Position numbers and translations under genes: made by a program. A DNA stretch of 28,535 bases from DASYUM01 sp036001225. GTDB taxonomy: Bacteria > Methylomirabilota > Methylomirabilia > Rokubacteriales > DASRDR01. Positions 21,590 through 28,535 of the stretch are shown here, piece after piece. The notes under the pieces were generated by a model. That model made no database searches and was not told the DNA's origin. It saw nothing but the letters and a program-made list of their open reading frames with translations. Every line of letters begins with the position of its first letter. Within the stretch, counting starts at the first letter, position 1. Location: assembly GCA_036001225.1 (NCBI GenBank), contig DASYUM010000025.1, positions 1 to 28,535 on the forward strand. Reading direction: 5' to 3'.

Positions 21590-22534
21590 CTAGAAGAGCG
21601 CGATCGGATTCACCGGCGAGCCGGTGACGTTCTTGAGCCGCAGCGGGGCGATGGTGAGCAGGAACTCCCAGCGGCTGCGCTCGGCGCAGGCCCGGGCCAG
21701 CTCCTCCAGGTTCATGTTGTCGATGAGCCAGAGCCCGAGCCCGACCAGGGCCACGATGTGGAAGGGGTGGCCCATCCCGGGGTACGGGGTCGGCGTCACG
21801 TCGTTGTGGGTGTCACTCCCCCACATGGCGACGCCCCGCTCCCGGAGCCACGGCGCGAGCGCGGCGTGCGGGCCGCAGGCGCCAGCCTGCATCGGGTGGG
21901 CCGGCCCCTCGGCCCCCCGCCGGGCATAGTGCCCGGTCCGCACGACCAGGATATCCCCCGCCTCCACGCGCACGCCCTGCGCGCGCTCGGCCGCCTCCAG
22001 GTCCTCCGGCAGCACGCCCTGACTCCGCTCGAGCCACTGCACGCCGCGCGCCCGCGCGACGTCGAGGAGGACGCCCCGGCTCACCACCCCGTCGTGGAGG
22101 AGCTCGACGGCCTCGACCGTCGCCCCCTCCCGCGAGGTGATCAGGTTGCAGGAGCGGCCGTTGTAGATCTTCCCCTCCCAGAAGAAGTGGGCCGGGGTGT
22201 CCACGTGGGTGACCGTGTAGCCGTGGAAGACCATCCCGATGAACTCGCTGGCCCCCCGCCGGGCCAGCAGCCGCTCGGGGGACGCGGTGTCCCGCCCCTC
22301 CCCGCTGTCCACCATGAAGCGCAGGACCTGGAAGGTCGTGTCGGCGGCGATGTCGGTCGCGATCGGCCGGGCACAGCTCACCGGGACGCCGTCCTTCACG
22401 AGCCGGGCGGCGGCCAGCCGCTTGGCGGGCGTGATCAGGTTCAGCGTGCCCAGCTCGTCCTCGGCGCCCCACCGCCCCCAGTTGGACAGCGTCTTGAGGT
22501 ACCCGATGACCTCGGTCTCGCTCGGTGTGGTCAT
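21590..22534 (-). CDS. Cyclase-family metal-dependent hydrolase (kynurenine formamidase-like)
   Basis: 314 residues from the ATG at 22534, which has GGGAGGG just before it; an upstream start at 22555 lacks this. The Cyclase/KynB-like fold is marked by HGYTVTHVDTPAHFFWEG (H104, H110, D112, H116), the metal-binding HxxxHxDxxxH-like motif, and by GDILVVRTGHY and a later GSDTHND segment. Members hydrolyse amides or lactones such as N-formylkynurenine; many in this longer group have no known substrate. It lies 25 bases downstream of the ABC-F gene on the same strand, so the two may share a transcript, although no functional link is evident. The NWGRWGAEDELGTLNLI opening is typical of the longer subgroup. 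Confidence 0.87.
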   Translation of the reverse strand: MTTPSETEVIGYLKTLSNWGRWGAEDELGTLNLITPAKRLAAARLVKDGVPVSCARPIATDIAADTTFQVLRFMVDSGEGRDTASPERLLARRGASEFIGMVFHGYTVTHVDTPAHFFWEGKIYNGRSCNLITSREGATVEAVELLHDGVVSRGVLLDVARARGVQWLERSQGVLPEDLEAAERAQGVRVEAGDILVVRTGHYARRGAEGPAHPMQAGACGPHAALAPWLRERGVAMWGSDTHNDVTPTPYPGMGHPFHIVALVGLGLWLIDNMNLEELARACAERSRWEFLLTIAPLRLKNVTGSPVNPIALF

Positions 22535-22559
22535 GGACCCTCCCGGAACGTCCACCTGA

Positions 22560-24245
22560 CTAATGCATCCGCTTGTAGCGCAGCCGGTGCGGTCGCTCGG
22601 CCTCGGCGCCCAGCCGCTTCCGGCGGTCCGCCTCGTAGTCGGCGTAGTTCCCCTCGAACCAGACCACGCGCCCCTCGTCCTCGAAGGCGAGCATGTGGGT
22701 GGCGATCCGGTCCAGAAACCAGCGATCGTGGCTGATGACGACGACGCAGCCGGCGAAGCCGAGCAGCGCGTCCTCCAGCGCCCGCAGCGTGTCCACGTCG
22801 AGGTCGTTCGTCGGCTCGTCGAGGAGGAGCAGATTCCCGCCGGTCCTGAGGAGCTTCGCGAGGTGGACCCGGTTCCGCTCGCCGCCCGAGAGGTCGCCGA
22901 CCCGCTTCTGCTGATCGGCGCCCTTGAAGTTGAACGAGGCCACGTAGGCCCGCGAGCCGACCTGGCGGCGGCCGAGCTGGAGCTGGTCGGCGCCCCCCGA
23001 GATCTCCTCCCACACGTTCTTGCCGCCCGCGAGCGCGTCGCGGGATTGGTCCACGTACGCGGGGACGACCGTCTCGCCGAGACGCAGGCTCCCCCCGTCG
23101 GGCTTCTCCTGGCCCACGATCATCCGGAAGAGCGTCGTCTTGCCGGCGCCGTTCGGCCCGATCACCCCGACGATCCCGCCCCGCGGCAGGCTGAAGGTGA
23201 GGTCGTCGATCAGCACGCGCTCCCCGTAGCCCTTGCTCAGGTGCTCGGTCGCCACCACGACGTCCCCCAGCCGCGGGCCCGGCGGGATCACGATCTCGAC
23301 GTCGTCGGCCCGGCGCTCGGCCTCGGCCGCGAGGAGACTCTCGTAGGCCGTCAGCCGCGCCTTGCTCTTGGCCTGGCGCGCCCGCGGCGCCATCCGCACC
23401 CACTCCAGCTCGCGGGCCAGGGTCCGCTGCCGGGCGGACTCGGCCTTCTCCTCGACGGCCAGCCGCGCCTGCTTCTGCTCGAGCCACGAGGAGTAGTTGC
23501 CTTGCCAGGGGATGCCGTAGCCGCGGTCCAGCTCGAGGATCCAGCCGGCGACGTTGTCGAGAAAATAGCGGTCGTGGGTCACGGCGACGACGGTGCCGGG
23601 ATACTCCTGGAGGTAGCGCTCGAGCCAGGCGACCGACTCGGCGTCGAGGTGGTTGGTCGGCTCGTCGAGGAGGAGCATGTCGGGGCGCTCGAGGAGGAGC
23701 CGGCAGAGGGCGACCCGGCGCGCCTCGCCGCCCGACAAGGTCCCGACGGCCTGGTCGCCGGGGGGCACCCGGAGGGCGTCCATGGCGATCTCGACGGTGC
23801 GGTCGAGGTCCCAGCCGCCGACGGCTTCGATGGCGTCCTGCAGCCGCCCCTGCTCGGCCAGGCACCGCTCCATCGCGTCGTCGTCCAGCGGCTCGCCGAG
23901 CCGCGCGGTGACCGCCTCGAACTCGGCGAGGAGCGCCCGCGTCGCCGCCACCCCCTCCTCGATGTTGCCGAGGACGTCCTTGGTCGGGTCCAGCCGCGGC
24001 TCCTGGGGGAGGAAGCCGATCCGGAGCCCCTCGGCCGGCCGGGCCTCGCCGAGGAAGTCGTCGTCCACCCCGGCCATGATGCGGAGCAGCGTGGACTTGC
24101 CGGCCCCGTTGGCCCCGAGGACCCCGATCTTGGCCCCGGGGAAGAAGGCGAGCGAGATGCCGCGCAGGATCTCGCGCTTGGGCGGGACCACTTTCCGGAG
24201 GTCGCGGGTCGTGAAGACGAACTGGGGCGGCATGGGCTCCGTCAT
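22560..24245 (-). CDS. ettA: ABC-F translation factor, EttA type
   Basis: 561 residues, close to the usual EttA length (about 555). There are two ABC ATPase domains without membrane segments. Domain 1: Walker A GANGAGKST, signature LSGGEARRVAL, Walker B LLLDEPTNHLD. Domain 2: Walker A GPNGAGKTT, signature LSGGERNRVHL, Walker B LLLDEPTNDLD, H-switch ISHDRWFLDR. The long helical linker between them contains LEWVRMAPRARQAKSKARL, the P-site tRNA-interaction motif region typical of EttA. It binds the ribosomal E site and gates entry into elongation according to energy state. The start is the ATG at 24245 (MTEPMPPQF). The frame is open far upstream to 25835, but that part is an antisense shadow of the kinase gene. 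Confidence 0.92.
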   Translation of the reverse strand: MTEPMPPQFVFTTRDLRKVVPPKREILRGISLAFFPGAKIGVLGANGAGKSTLLRIMAGVDDDFLGEARPAEGLRIGFLPQEPRLDPTKDVLGNIEEGVAATRALLAEFEAVTARLGEPLDDDAMERCLAEQGRLQDAIEAVGGWDLDRTVEIAMDALRVPPGDQAVGTLSGGEARRVALCRLLLERPDMLLLDEPTNHLDAESVAWLERYLQEYPGTVVAVTHDRYFLDNVAGWILELDRGYGIPWQGNYSSWLEQKQARLAVEEKAESARQRTLARELEWVRMAPRARQAKSKARLTAYESLLAAEAERRADDVEIVIPPGPRLGDVVVATEHLSKGYGERVLIDDLTFSLPRGGIVGVIGPNGAGKTTLFRMIVGQEKPDGGSLRLGETVVPAYVDQSRDALAGGKNVWEEISGGADQLQLGRRQVGSRAYVASFNFKGADQQKRVGDLSGGERNRVHLAKLLRTGGNLLLLDEPTNDLDVDTLRALEDALLGFAGCVVVISHDRWFLDRIATHMLAFEDEGRVVWFEGNYADYEADRRKRLGAEAERPHRLRYKRMH

Positions 24246-24282
24246 GATACACGACGGCGGGCCCCCGGCGGCGGCGAGGCGG

Positions 24283-24478
24283 CTGTCAGATTTAAAAAGG
24301 GGGGGAGACCTCGGAAGAGGCCGCGAAGGCTCTCCGACAATCTGGCGGGATAACCGCGCGCCGCGGGAAGCTGACCCGCACCGCGTATGGTGGTCCACTC
24401 CGAGCGCCGGCTTTTGCCGGCGCAATTCTCCTGGGGGAGGCCTCGGAGGGGGCCGTTGAGGCCCCCTCCGACAATCTA
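24283..24478 (-). repeat. Dispersed hairpin repeat, copy C (tandem of two units)
   Basis: Fills most of the gap between the kinase stop and the ettA start. Unit C1 (about 24290-24342) has TTTAAAAAGG, GGGGAGACCTCGG, a degenerate stem and CTCCGACAATCT. Unit C2 (about 24346-24478) parallels copy A: ATAACCGCGC, GGGAAGC, GGTGGTCC, CTCCGAGCG, hairpin 1 (24404-24423), TGGGGGAGGCCTCGGAG, hairpin 2 (24445-24469) and CTCCGACAATCTA, ending in the TAG stop of the minus-strand kinase gene. Confidence 0.85.
24404..24423. terminator. Hairpin 1 of repeat copy C
   Basis: Perfect 8-bp stem GCGCCGGC/GCCGGCGC with a TTTT loop, followed on the plus strand by AATTCTCC. The stem differs from copy A (GCGGCGGC/GCCGCCGC) at paired positions on both arms, so the fold is kept though the bases change. 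Here the flanking genes are both on the minus strand, so a plus-strand terminator role is not obviously needed. Confidence 0.5.
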
Positions 24479-26503
24479 GGCGCTCAGCGCGCGGCGGATG
24501 AGGGCGCTCAGGTCTTGAGGACCGAAGGGCTTCTCCAGGTAGAGGACGCCCGTCTGATCGAGGAAGTCGCGGGTGTCCGGGTTCATCACGTCCCCGGTGA
24601 CGAAGATCACGCGGCGGGCCAGCGGCGGGTCCAGCCGCCGCAGCTCCTGGTAGAGCGCCGGGCCGTTCAGGTCGGGCATCCGCACGTCGCTCACGACCAC
24701 CCCGTAGGCCCGCGTCCGCAGCCGGGCCAGCGCCTCCCGCCCGTTGCTGGCCCGATCCACCCGATAGCCGTCCAGCGCCAGGATCTCCGCCAGCATGTCG
24801 CCCACCAGCGGCTCGTCCTCCACCAGCAGCACGTCCATGGCGTCCCCCGGCGCGACGGCCTCCGGCCGCGGCGCCGCCTCCTCCCCGAGCCCCGGCCCCG
24901 CCGCGGGCAACTCCACCGTGAACCTCGCCCCCCCGCCCGGCCCGCTCGTCACCCCGATCCGGCCCCCGTGGTTCTCGACGATCCGCTGGCAGATCGCCAG
25001 CCCCAGCCCCGTCCCCTGCCCCTCCCCCTTGGTCGTGAAGAACGGCTCGAAGACGTGCGGCAGGTGCTCGGGCTTGATCCCGGGGCCGTCGTCGCCGAGG
25101 GTGACCCGCACCCGGGCCGCGGCCGGGTCGAGCGCGGTCGTCACGCTCAGGGTCCCGCTGGCCCGCGCCTCCCGCATCGCCTGCGCGGCATTCAAGACCA
25201 GGTTGGCGAAAACCTGCTGGAGCTGGTCGGGATCGGCCAGGACCGGCGGCAGCCCCGCCTCCTCCTCCCGGATCACGCGCACCCCCGCGTGCCTGAGGTC
25301 GTAGGTCGCCAGCTCGAGCGTCCCGGTCAGCAGCTCGTCCACGTCCACCGGGCGCCGCTGGGGCGGCCGCTTGCGGGCCAGCGCGAGGAGGGTGCGGACG
25401 ATCTTCACCGCCCGCTGGGCCTGGGCCGCGACCAGCGCCAGCCGCTCCCCGAGGCGGCGGTCCGCCGCGTCCTGGCGCACGAGGTCGAGGGTGCCGGTGA
25501 TGACGGCCAGGGGGTTGTTCAGCTCGTGGGCCACGCCGGCCACCATGCGGCCGACGGTGGACAGGCGCTCGACGTGCAGCAGCTGCTCGAGGAGCCGGGC
25601 GTTCTCGACCGCCGCTGCCGCGGACTCGGCGAGCGCCCGCAACGCCGCCTCGTCGAACCGCGGGAGATGGCGGCTCTCGGCGCTGCCGGCCAGCAGCAGC
25701 CCGACGCGCCGCTCCCGGGCGACCAGCGGGATCGCCAGCCTCCACTCGAGGCCGGCCAGGGGGAGACCCCAGGGGCCGGCCAGGGTCACCGCCTCGAGCC
25801 GTCGGGGAACCCCGGCCGCCAGGACCTCGCTCCACACGCCGGTCTCGGCCGGCAAGCGGAGCTCCGCCAGCGCCGCCGGGGCGAAGCCGGTGCAGGCGCG
25901 GGGGACGAGCGTTTCGCCGTTCTCCAGCAGGAGGACGACGTTGCGGTCACTGCCCAGGAGGTCGTGAGCCGCCCGCAGCACCGCCTCCAGGACGTCGCCG
26001 AGGTCGGGCCGCCCGCTGGTGGCGGTGAGGAAGCGGCCGAGGACCGCGAACTGCTCGCGCTCCTCGCGGAGCCGGTAGTGCTCGGCGGCGTTGTCCAGGA
26101 TGAGCGGGAGCTTGGCCAGGTCGCCGGCGCGCTTGACCAGGTAGTCGTACACGCCAACCTTCGTCAGCTCGAACGCCGGCAGCTCGTCGCCTTTGCGCAG
26201 GAGGAGGACCACCGGGATCCGGAGGCGGCGGGCGCGCAGCGCCCAGAGCGCCTCGAGGGCGGGACAGTCGCTGGCCCGCTCGTCGAGGAGCAGCGCGTCG
26301 AACGGCTCGGTGAGCAGGCGACCCAGGCACTCGTCGAGGGTCAGCGTCCCATCGACGACGAACCGCGCCCCGTGGCCGTGCAGGTGGTGGCGCGCGCGCT
26401 CGACGTCGGTCGGATGGCGACCTAGGTGAAGGACCCGCACCGGTCGAGCGTCGGGACGCGCGGAGGGCAGCGGCAGCTCGGCGGTCGTCGCGTTCGGGCT
26501 CAA
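24476..26503 (-). CDS. Hybrid histidine kinase: receiver-like domain, GAF, HisKA, HATPase, receiver
   Basis: 675 residues, all soluble. The start is taken as the TTG at 26503, which overlaps the stop of the upstream kinase gene as TTGA; upstream frame translation is an antisense-like shadow. Domains: N-terminal receiver-like fold (about 21-145; D74 in LLLDERAS, YDYLVKRAG), GAF domain (about 150-300), HisKA with H326 (VAGVAHELNNPLAV), HATPase (N438 in NLVLNAAQA, DDGPGIK, FFTTKGEGQGTGLGL) and a C-terminal receiver (VLLVEDEP, D606 in VSDVRMPDL, K658 in YLEKPFG). Phosphate can pass from H326 to D606 or to other regulators. Together with the membrane kinase before it this suggests one signalling complex. 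Its TAG stop touches repeat copy C. No output regulator is adjacent. Confidence 0.88.
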   Translation of the reverse strand: MSPNATTAELPLPSARPDARPVRVLHLGRHPTDVERARHHLHGHGARFVVDGTLTLDECLGRLLTEPFDALLLDERASDCPALEALWALRARRLRIPVVLLLRKGDELPAFELTKVGVYDYLVKRAGDLAKLPLILDNAAEHYRLREEREQFAVLGRFLTATSGRPDLGDVLEAVLRAAHDLLGSDRNVVLLLENGETLVPRACTGFAPAALAELRLPAETGVWSEVLAAGVPRRLEAVTLAGPWGLPLAGLEWRLAIPLVARERRVGLLLAGSAESRHLPRFDEAALRALAESAAAAVENARLLEQLLHVERLSTVGRMVAGVAHELNNPLAVITGTLDLVRQDAADRRLGERLALVAAQAQRAVKIVRTLLALARKRPPQRRPVDVDELLTGTLELATYDLRHAGVRVIREEEAGLPPVLADPDQLQQVFANLVLNAAQAMREARASGTLSVTTALDPAAARVRVTLGDDGPGIKPEHLPHVFEPFFTTKGEGQGTGLGLAICQRIVENHGGRIGVTSGPGGGARFTVELPAAGPGLGEEAAPRPEAVAPGDAMDVLLVEDEPLVGDMLAEILALDGYRVDRASNGREALARLRTRAYGVVVSDVRMPDLNGPALYQELRRLDPPLARRVIFVTGDVMNPDTRDFLDQTGVLYLEKPFGPQDLSALIRRALSA

Positions 26504-28455
26504 CTCAGGAGCCTCGGCTGCCCGAGCGGCGGGGCGCCGTCGCCCGCGCGCCCGACCGGGCGCGCCGCCCCGGCGACCGGCAAGGTCACCGTGAAGGTGG
26601 TGCCGCCGGCCGGCCCGCTCCGGAAGCTCACCGAGCCGGCGTGGTCCTCGACGATCTTGTGGACCAGGGCGAGGCCGAGGCCAGTGCCGCTCGGCTTGGT
26701 CGTGAAGAAGGGGTTGAAGACGTGGTGCGCCTGGTCGGGCGCGATGCCGACGCCGGTGTCCTCGATCTCGACGACGACCCGCCGGTCCCGCACCCAGCGG
26801 CCGGGCGCGGCGAACGGATCGACGGGGTCGGCGGCGCTCGCCCGCAGGGTGAGCGTGCCGCCTTCCGGCATCGCGTCGAGCGCGTTGGCCACCAGGTTGA
26901 CCAGCGCCTGGTAGAGCTGCTCCCGGTCGGCCTGGATGGCGGGCAGCCCCGGCGCGTACTCGCGGGCGACGGTGATCGGCTTGGCCTCGACCTGATTGGC
27001 GTACAGCTCGAGGGCCTGCTCGCACAGCTCGACCAGGTTGACCGGGCCCAGGATGAGCCGGGCGGGCCGGGCCAGCCGCAGCAGGCTCTCCACGATGCCG
27101 TTGATCCGCTCCAGCTCGCGGGGCACCACGTTCTGAAAGCGCTGCCGGAAGCGCTCGTCGGCGAACCGGCGCGCGAGGTGGCGGCTGAAGGTGAGCACCG
27201 AGGTGAGCGGGTTCTTGATCTCGTGGGCGAGCCCGGCGGCCAGGGTGCCGAGCGCGGCCAGCCGGTCGGAGCGCCGGAGCTGCTCCTCGAGCTGGCGGAC
27301 GCTGGTGAGGTCTCGCAGGACCGCGACGACCCCCAGGTCCTTCCCCTCGGCGCCCCGCAGCGGCGCCGTGGTCAGCTCGACCGGAATGGCGACCCCGTCA
27401 TGGCGAATCAGGCTCGCCGAGACCAGGCCGCCGCCGACGCCGGAGGTGAGGGTCTGCGCCAGTGCGTCGCCCAGCTCGGAGACGGGCCCGAACACCTCGG
27501 TGAAGCGGCGGCCGCGGACCTCGGCCAGGCGGCAGCCGGTCAGCGCCTCGGCGGCCGCGTTGAGCGTGACGATCTGTCCGTCCAGATCCAGGGTGACGAT
27601 GCCGCTGGTCAGCGAGCCGAGGATGTGGTCGGTGTAACTCTTGAGATCGGAGAGCTCGGCGAAGCGCCGCTCCAGCTCGGCGTGAGCCGCCTCCAGCGCG
27701 GTCCGCTGCTGGAGGAGCTGGCTGGCCATGTGGTTGAAGGCGAGGGCCAGCTGCCCGATCTCGTCGGAGGTGACCGACTCGATCCGCTGGGCCAGCTCCC
27801 CCCGCGAGATGGCGGCCGCGCCGTCGGCCAGCTGGCGGACCGGCCGCGCGATGCGCCGGGCCACCAGGGCCGAGGCCAGCGCGCCCGCCACCAGAACCAC
27901 CGCCGCCAGCCCGGCCAGCTCCCATCGCGTCCGGGCGATCTGGGCCTCCACCCGGCGCTTGGAGAGCCCGACCCGCACGGTGCCCCACCGCTGGCCCTGC
28001 ACCTCGATCGGCATCGCGAAGTCGTAGAACGATTCGCCGGTCTTCGTGACGACCCGCTCCTGCACCAGGGGCCCGGAGGCGGCCACCGCCCGGCGGGAGA
28101 CCGGGTCGTCGAGCAGGGCGCCCACCTCCCCCGCGCTCTCGCTGGAGGCGGCGACTTTGCCCTCGGCATCGAGGACGATCGCGTACTCGACGTCGGGGTC
28201 CCGGTCGACCTGGGTGACGTTCTGCTCGAGGGCGGTGAAGTTGTAGAGGAGGAGCGGGCTGGACGAGATCGCGGCCAGATTGCGGGCGACCACCAGGCCC
28301 CGCTGCTGCATCTCCTCGATGATGGTGGCCCGCTGCCGACGCTCCACCACGCCGATGAAGACGGCCATCACGAGCGTGATCACCAGGACCGTCCCGGCCA
28401 GGAACTTGGCCTGGAGGGACACGAACGGCGGCGAGGCGCGCAGGAGTCGACTCAT
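26500..28455 (-). CDS. Membrane sensor histidine kinase (double-Cache-like sensor, HAMP, PAS, HisKA, HATPase)
   Basis: 651 residues from the ATG at 28455 (AGGA about 9 bases upstream). The first membrane helix is about 17-37 and the second about 180-200. The extracytoplasmic part between them (NFTALEQNVTQVDRDPDVEYAIVLDAEGKVAASS) looks like a Cache/PAS-like ligand sensor. HAMP (about 200-255) and a coiled coil lead to a PAS domain (about 272-390; DHILGSLTSGIVTLDLDGQI). HisKA has H411 (LAAGLAHEIKNPLTSV). The HATPase has NLVANALDAMPEGG, EDTGVGIAPD and FFTTKPSGTGLGLALVHKI. It lies first in a two-gene unit with the soluble hybrid kinase, overlapping by 4 bases. Resembles NtrB/AtoS-class kinases that feed NtrC-type regulators; the signal is unknown. 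Confidence 0.9.
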   Translation of the reverse strand: MSRLLRASPPFVSLQAKFLAGTVLVITLVMAVFIGVVERRQRATIIEEMQQRGLVVARNLAAISSSPLLLYNFTALEQNVTQVDRDPDVEYAIVLDAEGKVAASSESAGEVGALLDDPVSRRAVAASGPLVQERVVTKTGESFYDFAMPIEVQGQRWGTVRVGLSKRRVEAQIARTRWELAGLAAVVLVAGALASALVARRIARPVRQLADGAAAISRGELAQRIESVTSDEIGQLALAFNHMASQLLQQRTALEAAHAELERRFAELSDLKSYTDHILGSLTSGIVTLDLDGQIVTLNAAAEALTGCRLAEVRGRRFTEVFGPVSELGDALAQTLTSGVGGGLVSASLIRHDGVAIPVELTTAPLRGAEGKDLGVVAVLRDLTSVRQLEEQLRRSDRLAALGTLAAGLAHEIKNPLTSVLTFSRHLARRFADERFRQRFQNVVPRELERINGIVESLLRLARPARLILGPVNLVELCEQALELYANQVEAKPITVAREYAPGLPAIQADREQLYQALVNLVANALDAMPEGGTLTLRASAADPVDPFAAPGRWVRDRRVVVEIEDTGVGIAPDQAHHVFNPFFTTKPSGTGLGLALVHKIVEDHAGSVSFRSGPAGGTTFTVTLPVAGAARPVGRAGDGAPPLGQPRLLS

Positions 28456-28535
28456 CGGGGGATCCTATGGCCGCAAACGCCGACGAGGCCGTCCGAGGTA
28501 CCGGGCCGCGGCCCGAGCAGATCAAGGACGCAGGC
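28456..28535. other. Window end, upstream of the membrane kinase gene
   Basis: Eighty bases that hold the AGGA ribosome binding site of the kinase gene (minus strand). No gene can be supported, and any upstream gene would lie beyond the window. Confidence 0.3.

Noticed and set aside
24246..25835. N-terminal extension of ettA reaching 25835
   Set aside because: The extension runs across the repeat region and in another frame of the kinase gene. The ATG at 24245 gives the normal EttA length.
1..28535. Search for tRNA or rRNA genes, insertion sequences, integrases and phage genes
   Set aside because: No cloverleaf with the TTCGA arm, rRNA-like stretch, transposase or integrase motif was recognised by eye. 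Genes are consistent in base composition, so no clear island border was seen.

Overview
The window is very GC-rich (around 70% by eye) and densely coded, with many GTG/TTG starts and a large share of signal-transduction genes. The mix of a class-3-cyclase-type ATPase/TPR protein, a BT1-family transporter, an enolase-superfamily enzyme, a cyclase-family hydrolase, NtrC-type two-component genes and an NHLRC2-like protein resembles environmental bacteria such as Candidatus Rokubacteria/Methylomirabilota. That placement is inference from gene style; the window holds no rRNA or other phylogenetic marker.

Layout. 1-3067: end of an ATPase/TPR regulator, then a BT1-type transporter. 3068-3250: convergent gap with copy A of a structured dispersed repeat. 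3251-6098: a mandelate-racemase-like enzyme (minus), then a conserved hypothetical and a stand-alone LigD-type polymerase (plus). 6114-10175: histidine kinase, NtrC-type sigma-54 activator and single-domain response regulator, followed on the minus strand by two small ORFs. Two sigma-54 promoter matches flank this block. 10351-16085: a LysR regulator divergent from a sulfur-related operon. The operon encodes a metallo-beta-lactamase-fold protein with an in-frame TGA at codon 20 followed by a SECIS-like hairpin, a fusion of a trans-sulfuration PLP enzyme with two NifU-type domains, an MFS transporter and, after a short gap, a methyltransferase. 16086-16263: repeat copy B. 16264-19588: an exported thioredoxin/NHL protein (minus), then a MOSC protein and an atypical NarL-type regulator (plus). 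19806-21516: a membrane-anchored double thioredoxin-fold protein followed by a Tat-exported protein with 16 cysteines. 21590-24245 (minus): cyclase-family hydrolase downstream of an EttA-type ABC-F protein. 24246-24475: repeat copy C. 24476-28455 (minus): two translationally overlapping histidine kinases.

The most notable points are: (i) a probable selenocysteine codon in the metallo-beta-lactamase gene, with a hairpin in the position expected of a bacterial SECIS; (ii) the trans-sulfuration/NifU fusion translated directly after it; (iii) a dispersed double-hairpin repeat that abuts TAG stop codons of minus-strand genes three times and shows compensatory stem changes; (iv) a sigma-54 circuit next to its likely activator; (v) a double-thioredoxin plus cysteine-rich Tat-substrate pair. 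No tRNA, rRNA, CRISPR array, insertion sequence or phage gene was seen.
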